Translations under genes and position numbers: made by a program
Source of the DNA: Actinomycetota bacterium
Lineage (GTDB): Bacteria > Actinomycetota > Coriobacteriia > Anaerosomatales > Anaerosomataceae
Assembly (NCBI GenBank): GCA_004348925.1
Contig: RCMX01000002.1
Span: 424,073-488,072, forward strand
Direction of reading: 5' to 3'
DNA: 64,000 nt
Shown here: positions 45,491 through 54,602 of the stretch, in pieces
Position numbering within the stretch: the stretch's first letter is position 1
Layout of the letters: each line of letters starts with the position of its first letter
The notes under the pieces: model-generated
Database searches by the model: none
Told to the model about the DNA's origin: nothing
What the model saw: only the letters and a program-made list of their open reading frames with translations

Positions 45491-46426
45491 CTATGAGCCC
45501 GATCTCAGCAGCTCACGGATGGTGTCGATATCGGCCACGATCGCGGCCGTGAGCGCCCGATGATCGGAGAATCTCCGCTGCTCGCGTATGCGATGGGTGA
45601 ACCCCACCGTCAGCGTCTCGCCGTATAGATCGGGACCGCTGTAGTCGATGAGGTGCACTTCGAGCCGGTCGGAGGCGCCCATAAACGTCGGGGGCAGACC
45701 GACGGAGACGGCGCAGTCGTGCCAGGTCTCGCCCACTCGCGCGCGACCGGCATAGACGCCGTCCGCAGGCAACGCGCTCCAGGAGTGCGTCATCACGTTC
45801 GCGGTCGGCACGCCGAGCTCATGGCCGGCTCCCCTGCCGCGTTCGACACGTCCCGTGAGGAAGTGCGGTCTGCCAAGGAGGCGCGCCGCAGCGCGGACAT
45901 CCCCCTGCTCGAGCATCGCTCGAATGCGGGTCGAGGTGACCGGACGTCCGTCCAGCTCGAGCAGGTCGTGCGCACGCACGGCGAACCCGTGGACGCGACC
46001 GGACTCGGTGAGCGTTCTGACATCGCCCGATGCGCGTGCCCCGAACCGGAAGTCATGACCGACGACCACGGCGGTCGGTGCGACAGATGTGAGCAGTACC
46101 CGGCTGATGAACGCTTCGGGCACCATCGCCGCCACCGTGGTGTCAAAGGGCACGACAAGCACGATGTCCGGACCCAGCTCGCCGAGCAGACGCACCTTGT
46201 CGTCGAGTTCCAGAAGCTGAGGGGCCGCCTTCTCGGGCATCACGACCCGGTCCGGATCACGGTCGAACGTCAGCACGACCGCCAGCGAACCACGGTCGCG
46301 TGCGTGGTCGATGGCGTCGCGGACGAGCATCTGGTGACCCAGATGGACGCCGTCGAAGACGCCGATCGCAACGACTGCGGAGCCGAGGAAAGGCATACCG
46401 TCCCTGTACGTGACGAGGTCCGTCAC
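45491..46426 (-). CDS. ribF: Bifunctional riboflavin kinase/FAD synthetase
   Basis: The product is 311 residues. The N-terminal adenylyltransferase part begins VVAIGVFDGVHLGHQMLV and has the VVGHDFRFGARASGDV motif. The C-terminal kinase part contains RPHFLTGRVERGRGAGHELGVPTANV and the VHLIDYSGPDLYGETLTV segment. It makes FMN and FAD. The start overlaps the truB stop by four bases. The truB-ribF-rpsO order equals the Bacillus one. Confidence 0.94.
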   Translation of the reverse strand: MTDLVTYRDGMPFLGSAVVAIGVFDGVHLGHQMLVRDAIDHARDRGSLAVVLTFDRDPDRVVMPEKAAPQLLELDDKVRLLGELGPDIVLVVPFDTTVAAMVPEAFISRVLLTSVAPTAVVVGHDFRFGARASGDVRTLTESGRVHGFAVRAHDLLELDGRPVTSTRIRAMLEQGDVRAAARLLGRPHFLTGRVERGRGAGHELGVPTANVMTHSWSALPADGVYAGRARVGETWHDCAVSVGLPPTFMGASDRLEVHLIDYSGPDLYGETLTVGFTHRIREQRRFSDHRALTAAIVADIDTIRELLRSGS

Positions 46427-47322
46427 CGCAGGCTCCCCGTGGGAAGAACGACGCGCGGGATGAGGCGCTGCGACGTTGTCCGATAGACGCCGAGCAAGGC
46501 GCCATCGGACACCAACGCGACGTCGGTGCCGTCCGGAAGCGCGGCCGCGGTGACGCGGGACAGCGGCGCGCCGTTGGCGATAAGCGAGGGGTCGACTTCG
46601 ATAGCGGCAAGCCCGAGCGCCGCCACGGGATCGACGAATCGCGAGGCGATGTCGGTGGCGCCCTCGAGCGACATCGCGTCACGGATGTGGAGCGATCCGC
46701 TCGCCGTACGCCGTAGCGCGCCAAGGTGCGCGGGAACGCCCACCAGCTCGCCGAGGTCACGTGCGATCGCCCGGATGTAGGTGCCCTTGGACACCCGGAA
46801 GCGCACATCCCATGCGGGATTCTCGGCATCGATGCCCGTGAGTTCTGCCGAGAACACCTCGATCGCTCGCCCGGCAAGCTCGAGTGGTGCGCCGGCGCGC
46901 GCTGCGCGGTGGGCGACCTCTCCGCCGACCTTGATGGCCGAGAACGCGGGAGGCCGCTGCATGGACGGGCCGAGGATCCTCGACAGCGTCTCCTCGGCGA
47001 ACGTCGGCTGGAGGAGTTCGGGCCGCACGACGCCGGTGGCGACGATCGTGCCCTCGGCGTCATCGGTGTCCGTTGCCGAGCCGAACGCTATACGGGCCTC
47101 GTACGTCTTCTCCGCAGAGCTGAGGTACGGCTCTAGACGCGTGTAGGGGCCGACCAGCACCACAAGCAGCCCGGTCGCCATGGGATCGAGCGTGCCGGCG
47201 TGACCGACACGCCCCTCCCCCGTCAGGCGGCGGACTCTGGCTACCACGTCGTGACTGGTCATCCCGCCCGGTTTGTCGACCGGAAGTACCCCGGCCAGTC
47301 CGGTCGCGCCCCTGCGGCCCAT
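46423..47322 (-). CDS. truB: tRNA pseudouridine(55) synthase TruB
   Basis: The ATG at 47322 follows the nrnA stop directly and gives 299 residues. The catalytic motif GHAGTLDPMATGLL holds the nucleophilic Asp. LPVDKPGGMTSHDVV marks the N-terminus and KGTYIRAIARDLGE the core. It forms pseudouridine 55 in the T-loop of tRNAs. Confidence 0.95.
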   Translation of the reverse strand: MGRRGATGLAGVLPVDKPGGMTSHDVVARVRRLTGEGRVGHAGTLDPMATGLLVVLVGPYTRLEPYLSSAEKTYEARIAFGSATDTDDAEGTIVATGVVRPELLQPTFAEETLSRILGPSMQRPPAFSAIKVGGEVAHRAARAGAPLELAGRAIEVFSAELTGIDAENPAWDVRFRVSKGTYIRAIARDLGELVGVPAHLGALRRTASGSLHIRDAMSLEGATDIASRFVDPVAALGLAAIEVDPSLIANGAPLSRVTAAALPDGTDVALVSDGALLGVYRTTSQRLIPRVVLPTGSLR

Positions 47323-47323
47323 G

Positions 47324-48295
47324 TCATCCCACCGATGGCAGAAGAGGAAGGAGCTCAGCGAGAACGGATTCCAGGCTGCCGGCTCGCGTGAATCCGGCCG
47401 CAGCGGCGTGGCCACCGCCACCAAGCGTCCGTGCCACGAGTCCCACGTCGTAGCCGTTCTTCGCCCGAAGGCTCACGCGCACGGAGTCATGGGCGACCTT
47501 GAGCAGCGCGACGGCATCGACGCCGCTCACGACCCGGATCTCGTCGATGAGGTTCTCGGTCTCCTCGGGCAGTGCGCCCGTCTCGGCGAAGTCGTCGGTA
47601 TCGATCCACGAATACGCCACATGTCCGTCGTTCGCGAACGTGAGGCGTCCTACCGTGCGAGCCACGAGGGCGAGAGCGCCGGGTGAACGGTTCTCGTACA
47701 CACGGCGATACAGGTCGACGACGTTCGCACCGGCTTCGATCATCTCGGCGGCGTGCCTGAGAGCAGAAGGCGTGGTGTTGCCGTACGAGAAGCGCCCGGT
47801 GTCGGTCATGAGCGCCGTGAACAGACACGTCGCAGTGATACGCTCGGCGGCGCATCCAAGATGCGGCAGGAGCTCCCACAGCAACTCGCCGGTTGCGGCG
47901 GCCCGTTCGTCGACGAGGTTCAACGTACCGTAGTGCTTGTTGTCGGGGTGATGGTCGATCACCACGAGGCGCTTCGCATTAAGCGCGAGATCGCGCGCAT
48001 CGCCGAGTCGGGCCGGATCGGGTGCGTCGAGAGCGACGAACAGGTCGACAGCGAGGCTCGCGGGCGCGCGCCGCAGCTCCCCGGCGCCCGGAAGGAATGC
48101 GTACGTCGAAGGTGCGCGATCGCCCGAGGCGAGGAGCGGTGTGACGGTCGCACCACAGCCGCGGAGCAGGTGCGTGAGGCCCAGCGTGCTGCCCATCGCG
48201 TCGCCATCCGGATCGACGTGTGCGCAAATGGCGATCGTCCGGGCAGCAAGCAGCGTTTCGGCCACCTGCCCCAGGAGCTCAGCGCGGCCGGACAT
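47324..48295 (-). CDS. nrnA: DHH-family nanoRNase/pAp phosphatase
   Basis: The product is 323 residues. DHH-DHHA1 architecture: HVDPDGDAMGS, LDAPDPARL, VIDHHPDNKHYG, then a C-terminal GGGGHAAAAGF segment. It removes short RNA oligonucleotides and dephosphorylates 3'-phosphoadenosine 5'-phosphate. It sits between rbfA and truB, as in many Gram-positives. Confidence 0.93.
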   Translation of the reverse strand: MSGRAELLGQVAETLLAARTIAICAHVDPDGDAMGSTLGLTHLLRGCGATVTPLLASGDRAPSTYAFLPGAGELRRAPASLAVDLFVALDAPDPARLGDARDLALNAKRLVVIDHHPDNKHYGTLNLVDERAAATGELLWELLPHLGCAAERITATCLFTALMTDTGRFSYGNTTPSALRHAAEMIEAGANVVDLYRRVYENRSPGALALVARTVGRLTFANDGHVAYSWIDTDDFAETGALPEETENLIDEIRVVSGVDAVALLKVAHDSVRVSLRAKNGYDVGLVARTLGGGGHAAAAGFTRAGSLESVLAELLPLLPSVG

Positions 48296-48297
48296 GG

Positions 48298-48675
48298 CTA
48301 CTCGTCCGTCTCGTCCGAGACGATCGGACGGCGCGCGGCCTCTTCGCGCAGCGCGACCGAGATGCGCATCCCCTCATCGACGCTTTCGTCGATATGGAAG
48401 CGAAGTGCCGGTAGGAATCGCAGAGCGACGCGCTTGCCGAGCTCATTGCGGATGCGGCCCTTGGCTGACTCGAGGCCGGCCATCAGGTCGTCGTAGCGCG
48501 CCTGATCGCCGTGCGTGATCACGTAGATGTCGGCGTAGCGCATATCCGGGCTGATCCGCGCACCCGTGACGGTGGCGAAGTCGACACGGGGATCCCTGAC
48601 CTCTTCGAGCAGGATCGAGGCCAGGGCCTCCCGTATCGACTCGTTCAGTTTGCGAGTACGTGGCGTGATCTTCAT
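48298..48675 (-). CDS. rbfA: Ribosome-binding factor A
   Basis: The product is 125 residues with the KH-like RbfA pattern: RTRKLNESIREALASILLEEVRDPR, then ISPDMRYADIYV, and LRFLPALRFHIDESVDEG. It aids 16S rRNA 5'-end maturation and cold adaptation. It begins seven bases after the infB stop. Confidence 0.95.
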   Translation of the reverse strand: MKITPRTRKLNESIREALASILLEEVRDPRVDFATVTGARISPDMRYADIYVITHGDQARYDDLMAGLESAKGRIRNELGKRVALRFLPALRFHIDESVDEGMRISVALREEAARRPIVSDETDE

Positions 48676-48681
48676 CAGGAG

Positions 48682-51108
48682 CTACTCTTCCCGTGCTACC
48701 TCAATGGTGCGGTACGTCTCGATGACGTCGCCTTCCTTGAGGTCCTGGAAGCCTTCGATGCCGATACCGCACTCGTAGCCGGCTTTGACCGACTTGACGT
48801 CGTCCTTGAAGCGGCGGAGCGAGTGGAGCTTGCCGTCGAAGATGATCGCGCCCTGGCGCACCACGCGCACCTGATCGTCGCGAGTGACTTCGCCGTCCTG
48901 CACGAGGCAGCCCGCGATCACGCCGATCTTCGGAACCTTGAACAGCTCACGAACCTCGATGCGGGCCGTGTCGTGCTCTTCGATCGTCGGCGCGAGCATG
49001 CCCACGCGAGCGGCGTTGATGTCTTCGATCGCCTTGTAGATGACACGGTACATCCGCAGGTCGACCTTCTCCTGCTCGGCCAGTGCTTTCGCCTTCGGCT
49101 CGGGACGCACGTTGAAGCCGATGATGATCGCGTCTGACGCGTCGGCGAGCATGACATCGCTCTCGGTGATGGCACCCACGCCGGAGTGGATGACGTTGAT
49201 GCGGACTTCGTCCTGGTTCATCTTGTCGAGCGCGTCCTTCAGGGCCTCGATCGAGCCACCGACGTCAGCCTTGACGACGAGGTTGAGATCCTTGAGCTCG
49301 CCCTCGGCGATGCGCGAGAACAAGTCCTCGAGGGTGACATGGCTCTTCTTCTCGTGGGCGAGCAGCCGCTTCTTGAGCGAGCGCTCCTCGGCGATGGAGC
49401 GCGCTTCGCGGTCATCGCAGACCACGCGGAACTCGTCACCGGCACCAGGCACGCTAGAAAGACCGACGATCTCGACCGGATCGGCCGGGCCCGCGCCCTC
49501 AACGGTCTCGCCGAGAGGGTTGATGAGCATACGCACACGGCCATGGCTCGTCCCGGCGACGACAGCGTCGCCCACCTTGAGCGTGCCGCGCTGGACCAGA
49601 ACGGTCGCGACGGGGCCGCGTCCGCGGTCGAGCTTGGCTTCGATGATGACGCCGTGAGCGGTCGCGTTCGGGTTCGCCTTAAGCTCGAGGACTTCGGCCT
49701 GCAGCAGGATCATCTCGAGGATCTCGTCGATGTTGAGGCGCTTCTTCGCCGAGACGTTCACGAAGATGTTGCTGCCGCCCCACTCTTCCGGCACGATCTC
49801 GTGCTCGGTAAGCATCTGGCGTACCTGGTCGGGGTTCGCGCCCTCTTTGTCGATCTTGTTCACGGCGACGATGATCGGCACGCCCGCGGCCTTCGCGTGA
49901 TGGATGGCCTCGATCGTCTGTGGCATGACGCCATCATCGGCGGCGACCACGAGCACGACGACGTCGGTGACGTCGGCACCACGGGCACGCATGGCGGTGA
50001 ACGCCTCATGACCGGGGGTGTCGATGAAGGTGATCCGCTTGCCGTCGTGATAGACGACACTCGCACCGATGTGCTGCGTGATGCCGCCCGCTTCCGTGGC
50101 GGCCACGCCGGTCTCACGGATAGCGTCCAGCAGCGACGTCTTGCCGTGGTCGACGTGACCCATGACGGTGACGACCGGCGGACGATGAACGAGATCTGCG
50201 GGATCGTCATCGTATGCGATGCAGGTCTCGGCCTCGGGCGCGACGACCTGAAGCTCCACGCCAAGGTCCTCGGCGAGGATCTCCATCGTCGTGCGACCGA
50301 TCGGCTGGTTCACGGTGAGCAGCTCGCCAAGAAGCATGAGCCGCTTGATGATCTCGGTAGGGGCAAGCTCGAGAGCGTCGGCGAACTCGGAGACCGTCGT
50401 CCCCTCGGTCACGGTCACGACGCCGTTGAGCAGCTTGGGTGCGGGGGCGCTTGCGGTTGCAGCGCTCTGGTCCGCGGCATCGCGCTCGCCTGTCGGCTTC
50501 TTGTCCTTCTTCTTCTTCTTTTTGACCGGGCCGGATGTGGCAGCGAGTTTGGCGGCCTCCGCCAGGATGTTCTGGTGGCGCTGGGCCTCCTCGGCCTCGC
50601 GGGCCATCTGGCGATAGCGTTCAGCCTCTTCGTTCTCGAGGCGCTTGCGCTCCTCCTCCAGGGCGGCCTTCTCCTTCTCGGCGCGGGCGTGCGCTTCGAG
50701 GCGAGCGTTCTCTTCGTCCCGACGCCGAACGCGCTCCTCCTCTTCGAGGCGCTTGCGCTCCTCTTCTTCGGCGGCAGCCTTCTCCTCTTGCGTTCGCTCT
50801 TCGAGGCGCTTGCGCTCCGCCTCTTCGGCGGCCTTGCGCTCGGCTTCCCGTGCGGCGACCTCCGCCTCATGCTTCGCGGCGGCTTCGGCCTCTGCAGCGA
50901 GACGCTCGGCTTCTTCTCTCTTGCGCTCTTCCTCGACTGCCGCAAGGTGCTCGGCGATGATCGGGGCGAGCTGCTTGCGGATCTTGTCCACGTACGCCTC
51001 GACGAGGGTTGATGCGTGGTTCTTAGCTGGGATCTTGAGCGTTGCCAAATGGTCCAGGAGCTCCTGGGAGGTCATCCCGAACTCCTTGGCCAGCTCATGT
51101 ACTCTCAT
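48682..51108 (-). CDS. infB: Translation initiation factor IF-2
   Basis: The ATG at 51108 ([12 protein letters not shown]) is taken as start; in-frame alternatives are at 51117 and 51126. The product is about 808 residues. It has an N-terminal IF2N helix domain, a Glu/Arg/Ala-rich coiled coil at roughly residues 60-185, a lysine tract (KKKKKKDKK), and a second IF2N. The G domain carries GHVDHGKTS and NKID, followed by domains II-IV. It delivers initiator tRNA to the ribosome. Confidence 0.96.
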   Translation of the reverse strand: MRVHELAKEFGMTSQELLDHLATLKIPAKNHASTLVEAYVDKIRKQLAPIIAEHLAAVEEERKREEAERLAAEAEAAAKHEAEVAAREAERKAAEEAERKRLEERTQEEKAAAEEEERKRLEEEERVRRRDEENARLEAHARAEKEKAALEEERKRLENEEAERYRQMAREAEEAQRHQNILAEAAKLAATSGPVKKKKKKDKKPTGERDAADQSAATASAPAPKLLNGVVTVTEGTTVSEFADALELAPTEIIKRLMLLGELLTVNQPIGRTTMEILAEDLGVELQVVAPEAETCIAYDDDPADLVHRPPVVTVMGHVDHGKTSLLDAIRETGVAATEAGGITQHIGASVVYHDGKRITFIDTPGHEAFTAMRARGADVTDVVVLVVAADDGVMPQTIEAIHHAKAAGVPIIVAVNKIDKEGANPDQVRQMLTEHEIVPEEWGGSNIFVNVSAKKRLNIDEILEMILLQAEVLELKANPNATAHGVIIEAKLDRGRGPVATVLVQRGTLKVGDAVVAGTSHGRVRMLINPLGETVEGAGPADPVEIVGLSSVPGAGDEFRVVCDDREARSIAEERSLKKRLLAHEKKSHVTLEDLFSRIAEGELKDLNLVVKADVGGSIEALKDALDKMNQDEVRINVIHSGVGAITESDVMLADASDAIIIGFNVRPEPKAKALAEQEKVDLRMYRVIYKAIEDINAARVGMLAPTIEEHDTARIEVRELFKVPKIGVIAGCLVQDGEVTRDDQVRVVRQGAIIFDGKLHSLRRFKDDVKSVKAGYECGIGIEGFQDLKEGDVIETYRTIEVAREE

Positions 51109-51147
51109 CGCGGGCATGGGCGTCACCGTCCTGGTCGCGAGCGTCCG

Positions 51148-51423
51148 CTACGTGCCAAGCGTCTGCTCGAATTCTCGTCTCAATCGCTCCACATCGTCTT
51201 CGCGGAGGTTCGCATGGAGCGCCGATGCGAACCTCTTCTTGCGCACTGCAGCCTCGAAGCACTGCGTCGTTGCGCACACGTACCCACCGCGTCCGTTCAA
51301 CTTGCCGGAGGGGTCGACGTGCACCTCGCCGTCTTGCGTACGGACGAACCGAACCAGTTCACGCTTGTCCGCTTCCCGACCACAGCCGAGACACGAACGA
51401 AGCGGCGGCTTCCTCACTTTCAT
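51148..51423 (-). CDS. ylxR: YlxR family RNA-binding protein
   Basis: The product is 91 residues. It carries the family motif RSCLGCGREADKRELVRFV near the N-terminus, GRGGYVCATTQCFEAAV, and a basic C-terminal helix. It is the usual partner gene between nusA and infB and overlaps the nusA stop by four bases. In Bacillus YlxR affects RNase P activity and gene expression. Confidence 0.92.
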   Translation of the reverse strand: MKVRKPPLRSCLGCGREADKRELVRFVRTQDGEVHVDPSGKLNGRGGYVCATTQCFEAAVRKKRFASALHANLREDDVERLRREFEQTLGT

Positions 51424-52565
51424 GCCGACGCGCCGGCCTCCTTATCGTGGATCCTGCAGTAGCGCTTGCCGGGGAGGCTCTTGTTGCGGCAGCGGATGCC
51501 ATCGCTCGTCTCGGCGATGCAGCGTCCGTCACCTTCCTCAACGATCGTCTCTCCCGCAGCAATGGCGTGCGCGAGGCCGCTTTCCATGGCCTGGGCGACG
51601 CTCTTGATATCGATACGCCAGCCGGTGAGCTTGGCCGCAAGGCGGGCGTTCTGGCCCTCCTTGCCGATGGCCAGCGAGAGCTGGTCGTCCGGCACGATGA
51701 CGGTGGCGGTGTGCTCCGCGTCGTTGGTGATGACCGTGGAGACCTTCGCAGGAGACAGCGCGTTACCGACGAACGCCGAGGGCGTCTCGGACCACGGCAC
51801 GACGTCGATGCGCTCGCCGCGAAGCTCGGCCACGACCATCCGAACGCGGCTGCCCTTCGGCCCGACGCACGCGCCGACCGGGTCGAGGCCCGACTCGCGC
51901 GAGGAGACCGCGATCTTGCTGCGCAACCCGGGCTCGCGCGCCACGCTCTTGATCTCGACGATGCCGTCGTAGATCTCGGGCACCTCAAGCTCGAAGAGGC
52001 GCTTGATGAGGTTGGGGTGGGTGCGCGACACCACGATCGACGGCTCGTTCGCCGACGACTTGCGGACGTCGATGATGAGCGCCTTGATGCGCTGATTGTG
52101 GTCGTAGCGCTCGTTCGGGGGTTGCTCGGCAGGCGGAAGGAGCGCCTCAACGCCCTCACGGATCTTGATGAGGGTGTAGCGCGAATCAGACTGCTGCACG
52201 GTGCCCGTCACGCTGTCGCCGATGCGGTCCGCATACTCCTCGAAGATCTGCTCGCGCTCGGCTTCGCGGATGGCGGACGTGATGACCTGCTTGGCGGCCT
52301 GAGCAGCAAAGCGGGAGATGTCCGAGGGGGTGATGTCGTTCTCCTCGAAGACCGGCTCCTCCTCGGTGCCGCCGACCGGGACGAGCTCGAACACGCGGAT
52401 CCGGCCGTTCTCACGGTCGATGGTCACCCGGGCGTCGTTCTCCAGATCGAGCGTCTTCTTGTACGTGGTCGCAAGCGTCGACTCGAGCCTGTCCAGCATC
52501 TCGATCTCGTCGATGTTCTTCTCACGCGCGAGCTGACGTAGCGCGTCCATCAGTTCTGAGCTCAT
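51420..52565 (-). CDS. nusA: Transcription termination/antitermination factor NusA with an extra C-terminal Cys/His motif
   Basis: The product is 381 residues. The order is an N-terminal polymerase-binding domain, S1 (DSVTGTVQQSDSRYTLIKIREG), then KH1 and KH2 (VGACVGPKGSRVRMVVAEL; VPDDQLSLAIGKEGQNARLA). After KH2 there is an unusual tail with Cys349, Cys359, Cys370 and His373 (CIAETSDGIRC, then YCRIH). This spacing looks like a small zinc-binding module found in other proteins, and is not part of E. coli or Bacillus NusA. It overlaps rimP by four bases. Confidence 0.95.
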   Translation of the reverse strand: MSSELMDALRQLAREKNIDEIEMLDRLESTLATTYKKTLDLENDARVTIDRENGRIRVFELVPVGGTEEEPVFEENDITPSDISRFAAQAAKQVITSAIREAEREQIFEEYADRIGDSVTGTVQQSDSRYTLIKIREGVEALLPPAEQPPNERYDHNQRIKALIIDVRKSSANEPSIVVSRTHPNLIKRLFELEVPEIYDGIVEIKSVAREPGLRSKIAVSSRESGLDPVGACVGPKGSRVRMVVAELRGERIDVVPWSETPSAFVGNALSPAKVSTVITNDAEHTATVIVPDDQLSLAIGKEGQNARLAAKLTGWRIDIKSVAQAMESGLAHAIAAGETIVEEGDGRCIAETSDGIRCRNKSLPGKRYCRIHDKEAGASA

Positions 52566-53047
52566 CGCGTCTTCCCTTCTTCGATGGAACCGAAGTCAAC
52601 CTTCAGGTTTGCCTTCTTCACTGCATCCAGCGGGATGCGGTAGGTCGTGCTGTCGGTCGCAAGGACGATGTCGTCGCCGTCCATGCCGTCGATCCGGCCG
52701 GTGAACGTCTTGCGTCCGTCGATCGGCTGCGTGGTCTTCACGGTGGCATTCTCACCGATGAAGCGCTCCCAGTGCGCCCGCTTCGTCAGCGGTCGCTCGA
52801 TGCCCGGGGACGAGACCTCGAGCGTGTAGTGCGTTGCGATCATGTCCGCCGCGTCGAGCGCATCGGAGATCCAGCTGTTCGCCGAGCAGATCACGTCGAT
52901 GTCGACGCCGCCCTCTTTGTCCAGATAGACGCGGACGACCGGAGCACCGCCCTGACCGATGACCTCGACGGCAACGATCTCCATGCCGTGGCCGGAAGCC
53001 AGAGGCTCCAACAGCGCGGTGAGTTGAGCCGCAAGATCCTTTGCCAT
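52562..53047 (-). CDS. rimP: Ribosome maturation factor RimP
   Basis: The ATG at 53047 has AAGGAGG upstream and gives 161 residues. The RimP pattern is present: GMEIVAVEVIGQGGAPVVRVYLD, SNSWISDALDAADM, LEVSSPGIERPL. It helps 30S assembly. It is the first gene of the rimP-nusA-ylxR-infB-rbfA operon, with a promoter and a terminator-like hairpin in its leader. Confidence 0.94.
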   Translation of the reverse strand: MAKDLAAQLTALLEPLASGHGMEIVAVEVIGQGGAPVVRVYLDKEGGVDIDVICSANSWISDALDAADMIATHYTLEVSSPGIERPLTKRAHWERFIGENATVKTTQPIDGRKTFTGRIDGMDGDDIVLATDSTTYRIPLDAVKKANLKVDFGSIEEGKTR

Positions 53048-53072
53048 GCCTCCGACCTCCTTCCAGACGAAA

Positions 53073-53096
53073 AGAAGCGGGTGTAAGCCCACTTCT
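53073..53096 (-). promoter_or_regulatory. Attenuator-like hairpin in the rimP-nusA leader
   Basis: On the - strand AGAAGTGGG-CTTACA-CCCGCTTCT forms a nine-base-pair stem (one G-U) followed at once by TTTTCG, which is a good intrinsic terminator shape. It ends about 22 bases before the rimP ATG. Since NusA itself acts at such hairpins, autoregulation is a reasonable model. Confidence 0.6.
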
Positions 53097-53126
53097 CGCA
53101 AGGACGCTTCTGTTCGTGCAAGGGGG

Positions 53127-53154
53127 ATTCTACCACAGCACAAGCGTGCGGCAA
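53127..53154 (-). promoter_or_regulatory. rimP operon promoter
   Basis: On the - strand TTGCCG (53149-53154) and TAGAAT (53127-53132) are separated by 16 bases. Transcription would begin near 53120 and meet the attenuator-like hairpin about 25 bases later. Confidence 0.6.
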
Positions 53155-53194
53155 ACCGTATCACGCGCGTCGCGCCGCAACGAATACTGCGCTC

Positions 53195-53692
53195 CTAGTA
53201 CGCCGGAACTTCCGAGTCGGCATATCGCCCATGGATGGTGCATTCGGCGGTGGCGTCAGAAGCCGAGTAGATGTACTCGCCGCCGGACGGACATGTGGGG
53301 ACCTCGGAAATGTAGCCGTCATCCAAGAGCTCGCCGATCCTGGAGGGGAACTCCCCGTCGTCGGCAGCTGACTGCTGCGCTGCACCTTCAATGACCCGCT
53401 GGTTCGCGAAACAGGTTTGTTCCTCGGCGGAGTCCTTTGCGCTGCTGAATACCGGGATGCTGATGGCGGTCGTGATCCCGATGACGAGGGCGCACGCAGG
53501 AAGAGAAAGCGCCAGGACGATCGCCACGATGAGCAGCGTGTTCTTGCTCTTCGGCGCAGCTGGCACTGCGACCGGTTCCGGCGCTTCGTAGATGTTCTCG
53601 ATGCACCCGGTGCCGTGTCCGGCGGGACAGCCACCGTCGGGCGTGAGGTACACGTTCGCTCCACATGACGTGCAGAACCCCGCGCGTGCCAT
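53195..53692 (-). CDS. Zinc-ribbon and pilin-like membrane protein
   Basis: The ATG at 53692 has GGGAGAA upstream; the product is 165 residues. The N-terminus has a ribbon-like CTSCGANVY with more cysteines (CPAGHGTGC), then a linker, one hydrophobic helix near residues 50-73 (LLIVAIVLALSLPACALVIGI), and then AISIPVFSSAKDSAEEQTCFANQRVIEGAAQ, which strongly recalls the alpha-helix end of type IV pilin-like proteins. The C-terminus is a small Cys-containing domain. There is no normal prepilin peptidase site. Its function is unknown. Confidence 0.7.
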   Translation of the reverse strand: MARAGFCTSCGANVYLTPDGGCPAGHGTGCIENIYEAPEPVAVPAAPKSKNTLLIVAIVLALSLPACALVIGITTAISIPVFSSAKDSAEEQTCFANQRVIEGAAQQSAADDGEFPSRIGELLDDGYISEVPTCPSGGEYIYSASDATAECTIHGRYADSEVPAY

Positions 53693-53734
53693 GATTCTCC
53701 CGTTCGTCGGTGGTCGCCGTGCGCTGGCTGGCAT

Positions 53735-54292
53735 CTACACGGCGTCAGCGCCAGATGGATCTCGAATGCCAGCATCTACCAGGTATAGCAGCGTGTCCAG
53801 ACGGCTCTTGCCCCGAGGACGCGCGGGCATCTCGAGTAAGACCGCGCGTGCCTCGGCCGGAGCATGGTCGATCGCCCAACGGATTTCGACCTCGGCGATA
53901 CCCGGATCGTCGGGATGCCGGAGCTCAAGAGCTAGTGCGGCGTAGGCAGCCGCTCCCACGATGTGCTTCGTCTGGTGGACGTCTGCCAGGGGGTGCGTGT
54001 AAGCGCTGGCCGCCGCAGCGCCGGCGGCGCGAGCGGCAGCAGCGGCTGCCGGGTCAGCGGCATCGCGGGCGGCGGCATGCGCGGCGAGGGCAAGCGTGCG
54101 CAGCCGGGCGGTGCGCCCTCCCCCGTCGGCGAACTCACGAATGCCTTCGATCGCCGCACGTGGCCGGGGATCCGAGACCGACTGCGATTCATAGATGCCG
54201 AGAACCCGGTCCGCGCACTCCGCAGCCCACCGCGCGATGGCGCGCAGTGAGTCGAGGCTGAGCGCGAAGTAACGGGAACCCTCGTCGGTCAT
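53735..54292 (-). CDS. Imm5-like putative immunity protein
   Basis: The ATG at 54292 gives 185 residues. It is all-alpha and alanine-rich, with a pattern I associate with putative immunity proteins: WAAECADRVLGIYE, DPRPRAAIEGIREFADGGGRT, a run of Ala-rich helices, and a HPLADVHQTKHIVGAAAYAA segment. The family is linked to polymorphic toxin neutralisation. No toxin gene is seen next to it, so it may be an orphan. The match is from memory only. Confidence 0.6.
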   Translation of the reverse strand: MTDEGSRYFALSLDSLRAIARWAAECADRVLGIYESQSVSDPRPRAAIEGIREFADGGGRTARLRTLALAAHAAARDAADPAAAAAARAAGAAAASAYTHPLADVHQTKHIVGAAAYAALALELRHPDDPGIAEVEIRWAIDHAPAEARAVLLEMPARPRGKSRLDTLLYLVDAGIRDPSGADAV

Positions 54293-54308
54293 GACGGTGC
54301 CGGCATGT

Positions 54309-54602
54309 CTAGCGTCGTCTCGATCCGGCTGCGCCGCTGCCGCCGCCACCCCAGAACGTCATGACACCCAACAGGAAGCCGAAGTCGTACCAGCCGCCGT
54401 TGTTGTGCACCGCATAGACGCCGATCTTCTCGTTGAACAGCGAGATGACGAAGGTGAACAGCATCGTGAAGCCGTGCCACAGGCCGAGCCAGAACCCCGC
54501 CGGTTCAGCGCCCGCGTCCACTGCCGCACCCGAGGTCGGCGCGCATCCCGCCAGCATGGCGACCAGAAGAATGCACGCGGCCAGAACCATGAGTCGTCTC
54601 AT
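54309..54602 (-). CDS. Small lipoprotein of unknown function
   Basis: The ATG at 54602 has CAGGAGGGAAACG upstream. The 97-residue product has a lipoprotein signal peptide with a LAGC lipobox (residues about 17-20). The mature part is hydrophobic (GLWHGFTMLFTFVISLF) with YAVHNNGGWYDFGFLLG, ending in a glycine- and arginine-rich tail. The start overlaps the stop of the preceding DUF3267-like gene (ATGA), so the two are translationally coupled. Confidence 0.72.
   Translation of the reverse strand: MRRLMVLAACILLVAMLAGCAPTSGAAVDAGAEPAGFWLGLWHGFTMLFTFVISLFNEKIGVYAVHNNGGWYDFGFLLGVMTFWGGGGSGAAGSRRR

Noticed and set aside
49186..51012. Open frame of 608 codons on the + strand
   Set aside because: It is the antisense shadow of infB; the Leu/Glu-rich stretches mirror the coiled-coil codons of IF-2.
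51042..52541. Open frame of 499 codons on the + strand
   Set aside because: Antisense to nusA and ylxR, which are certain genes.
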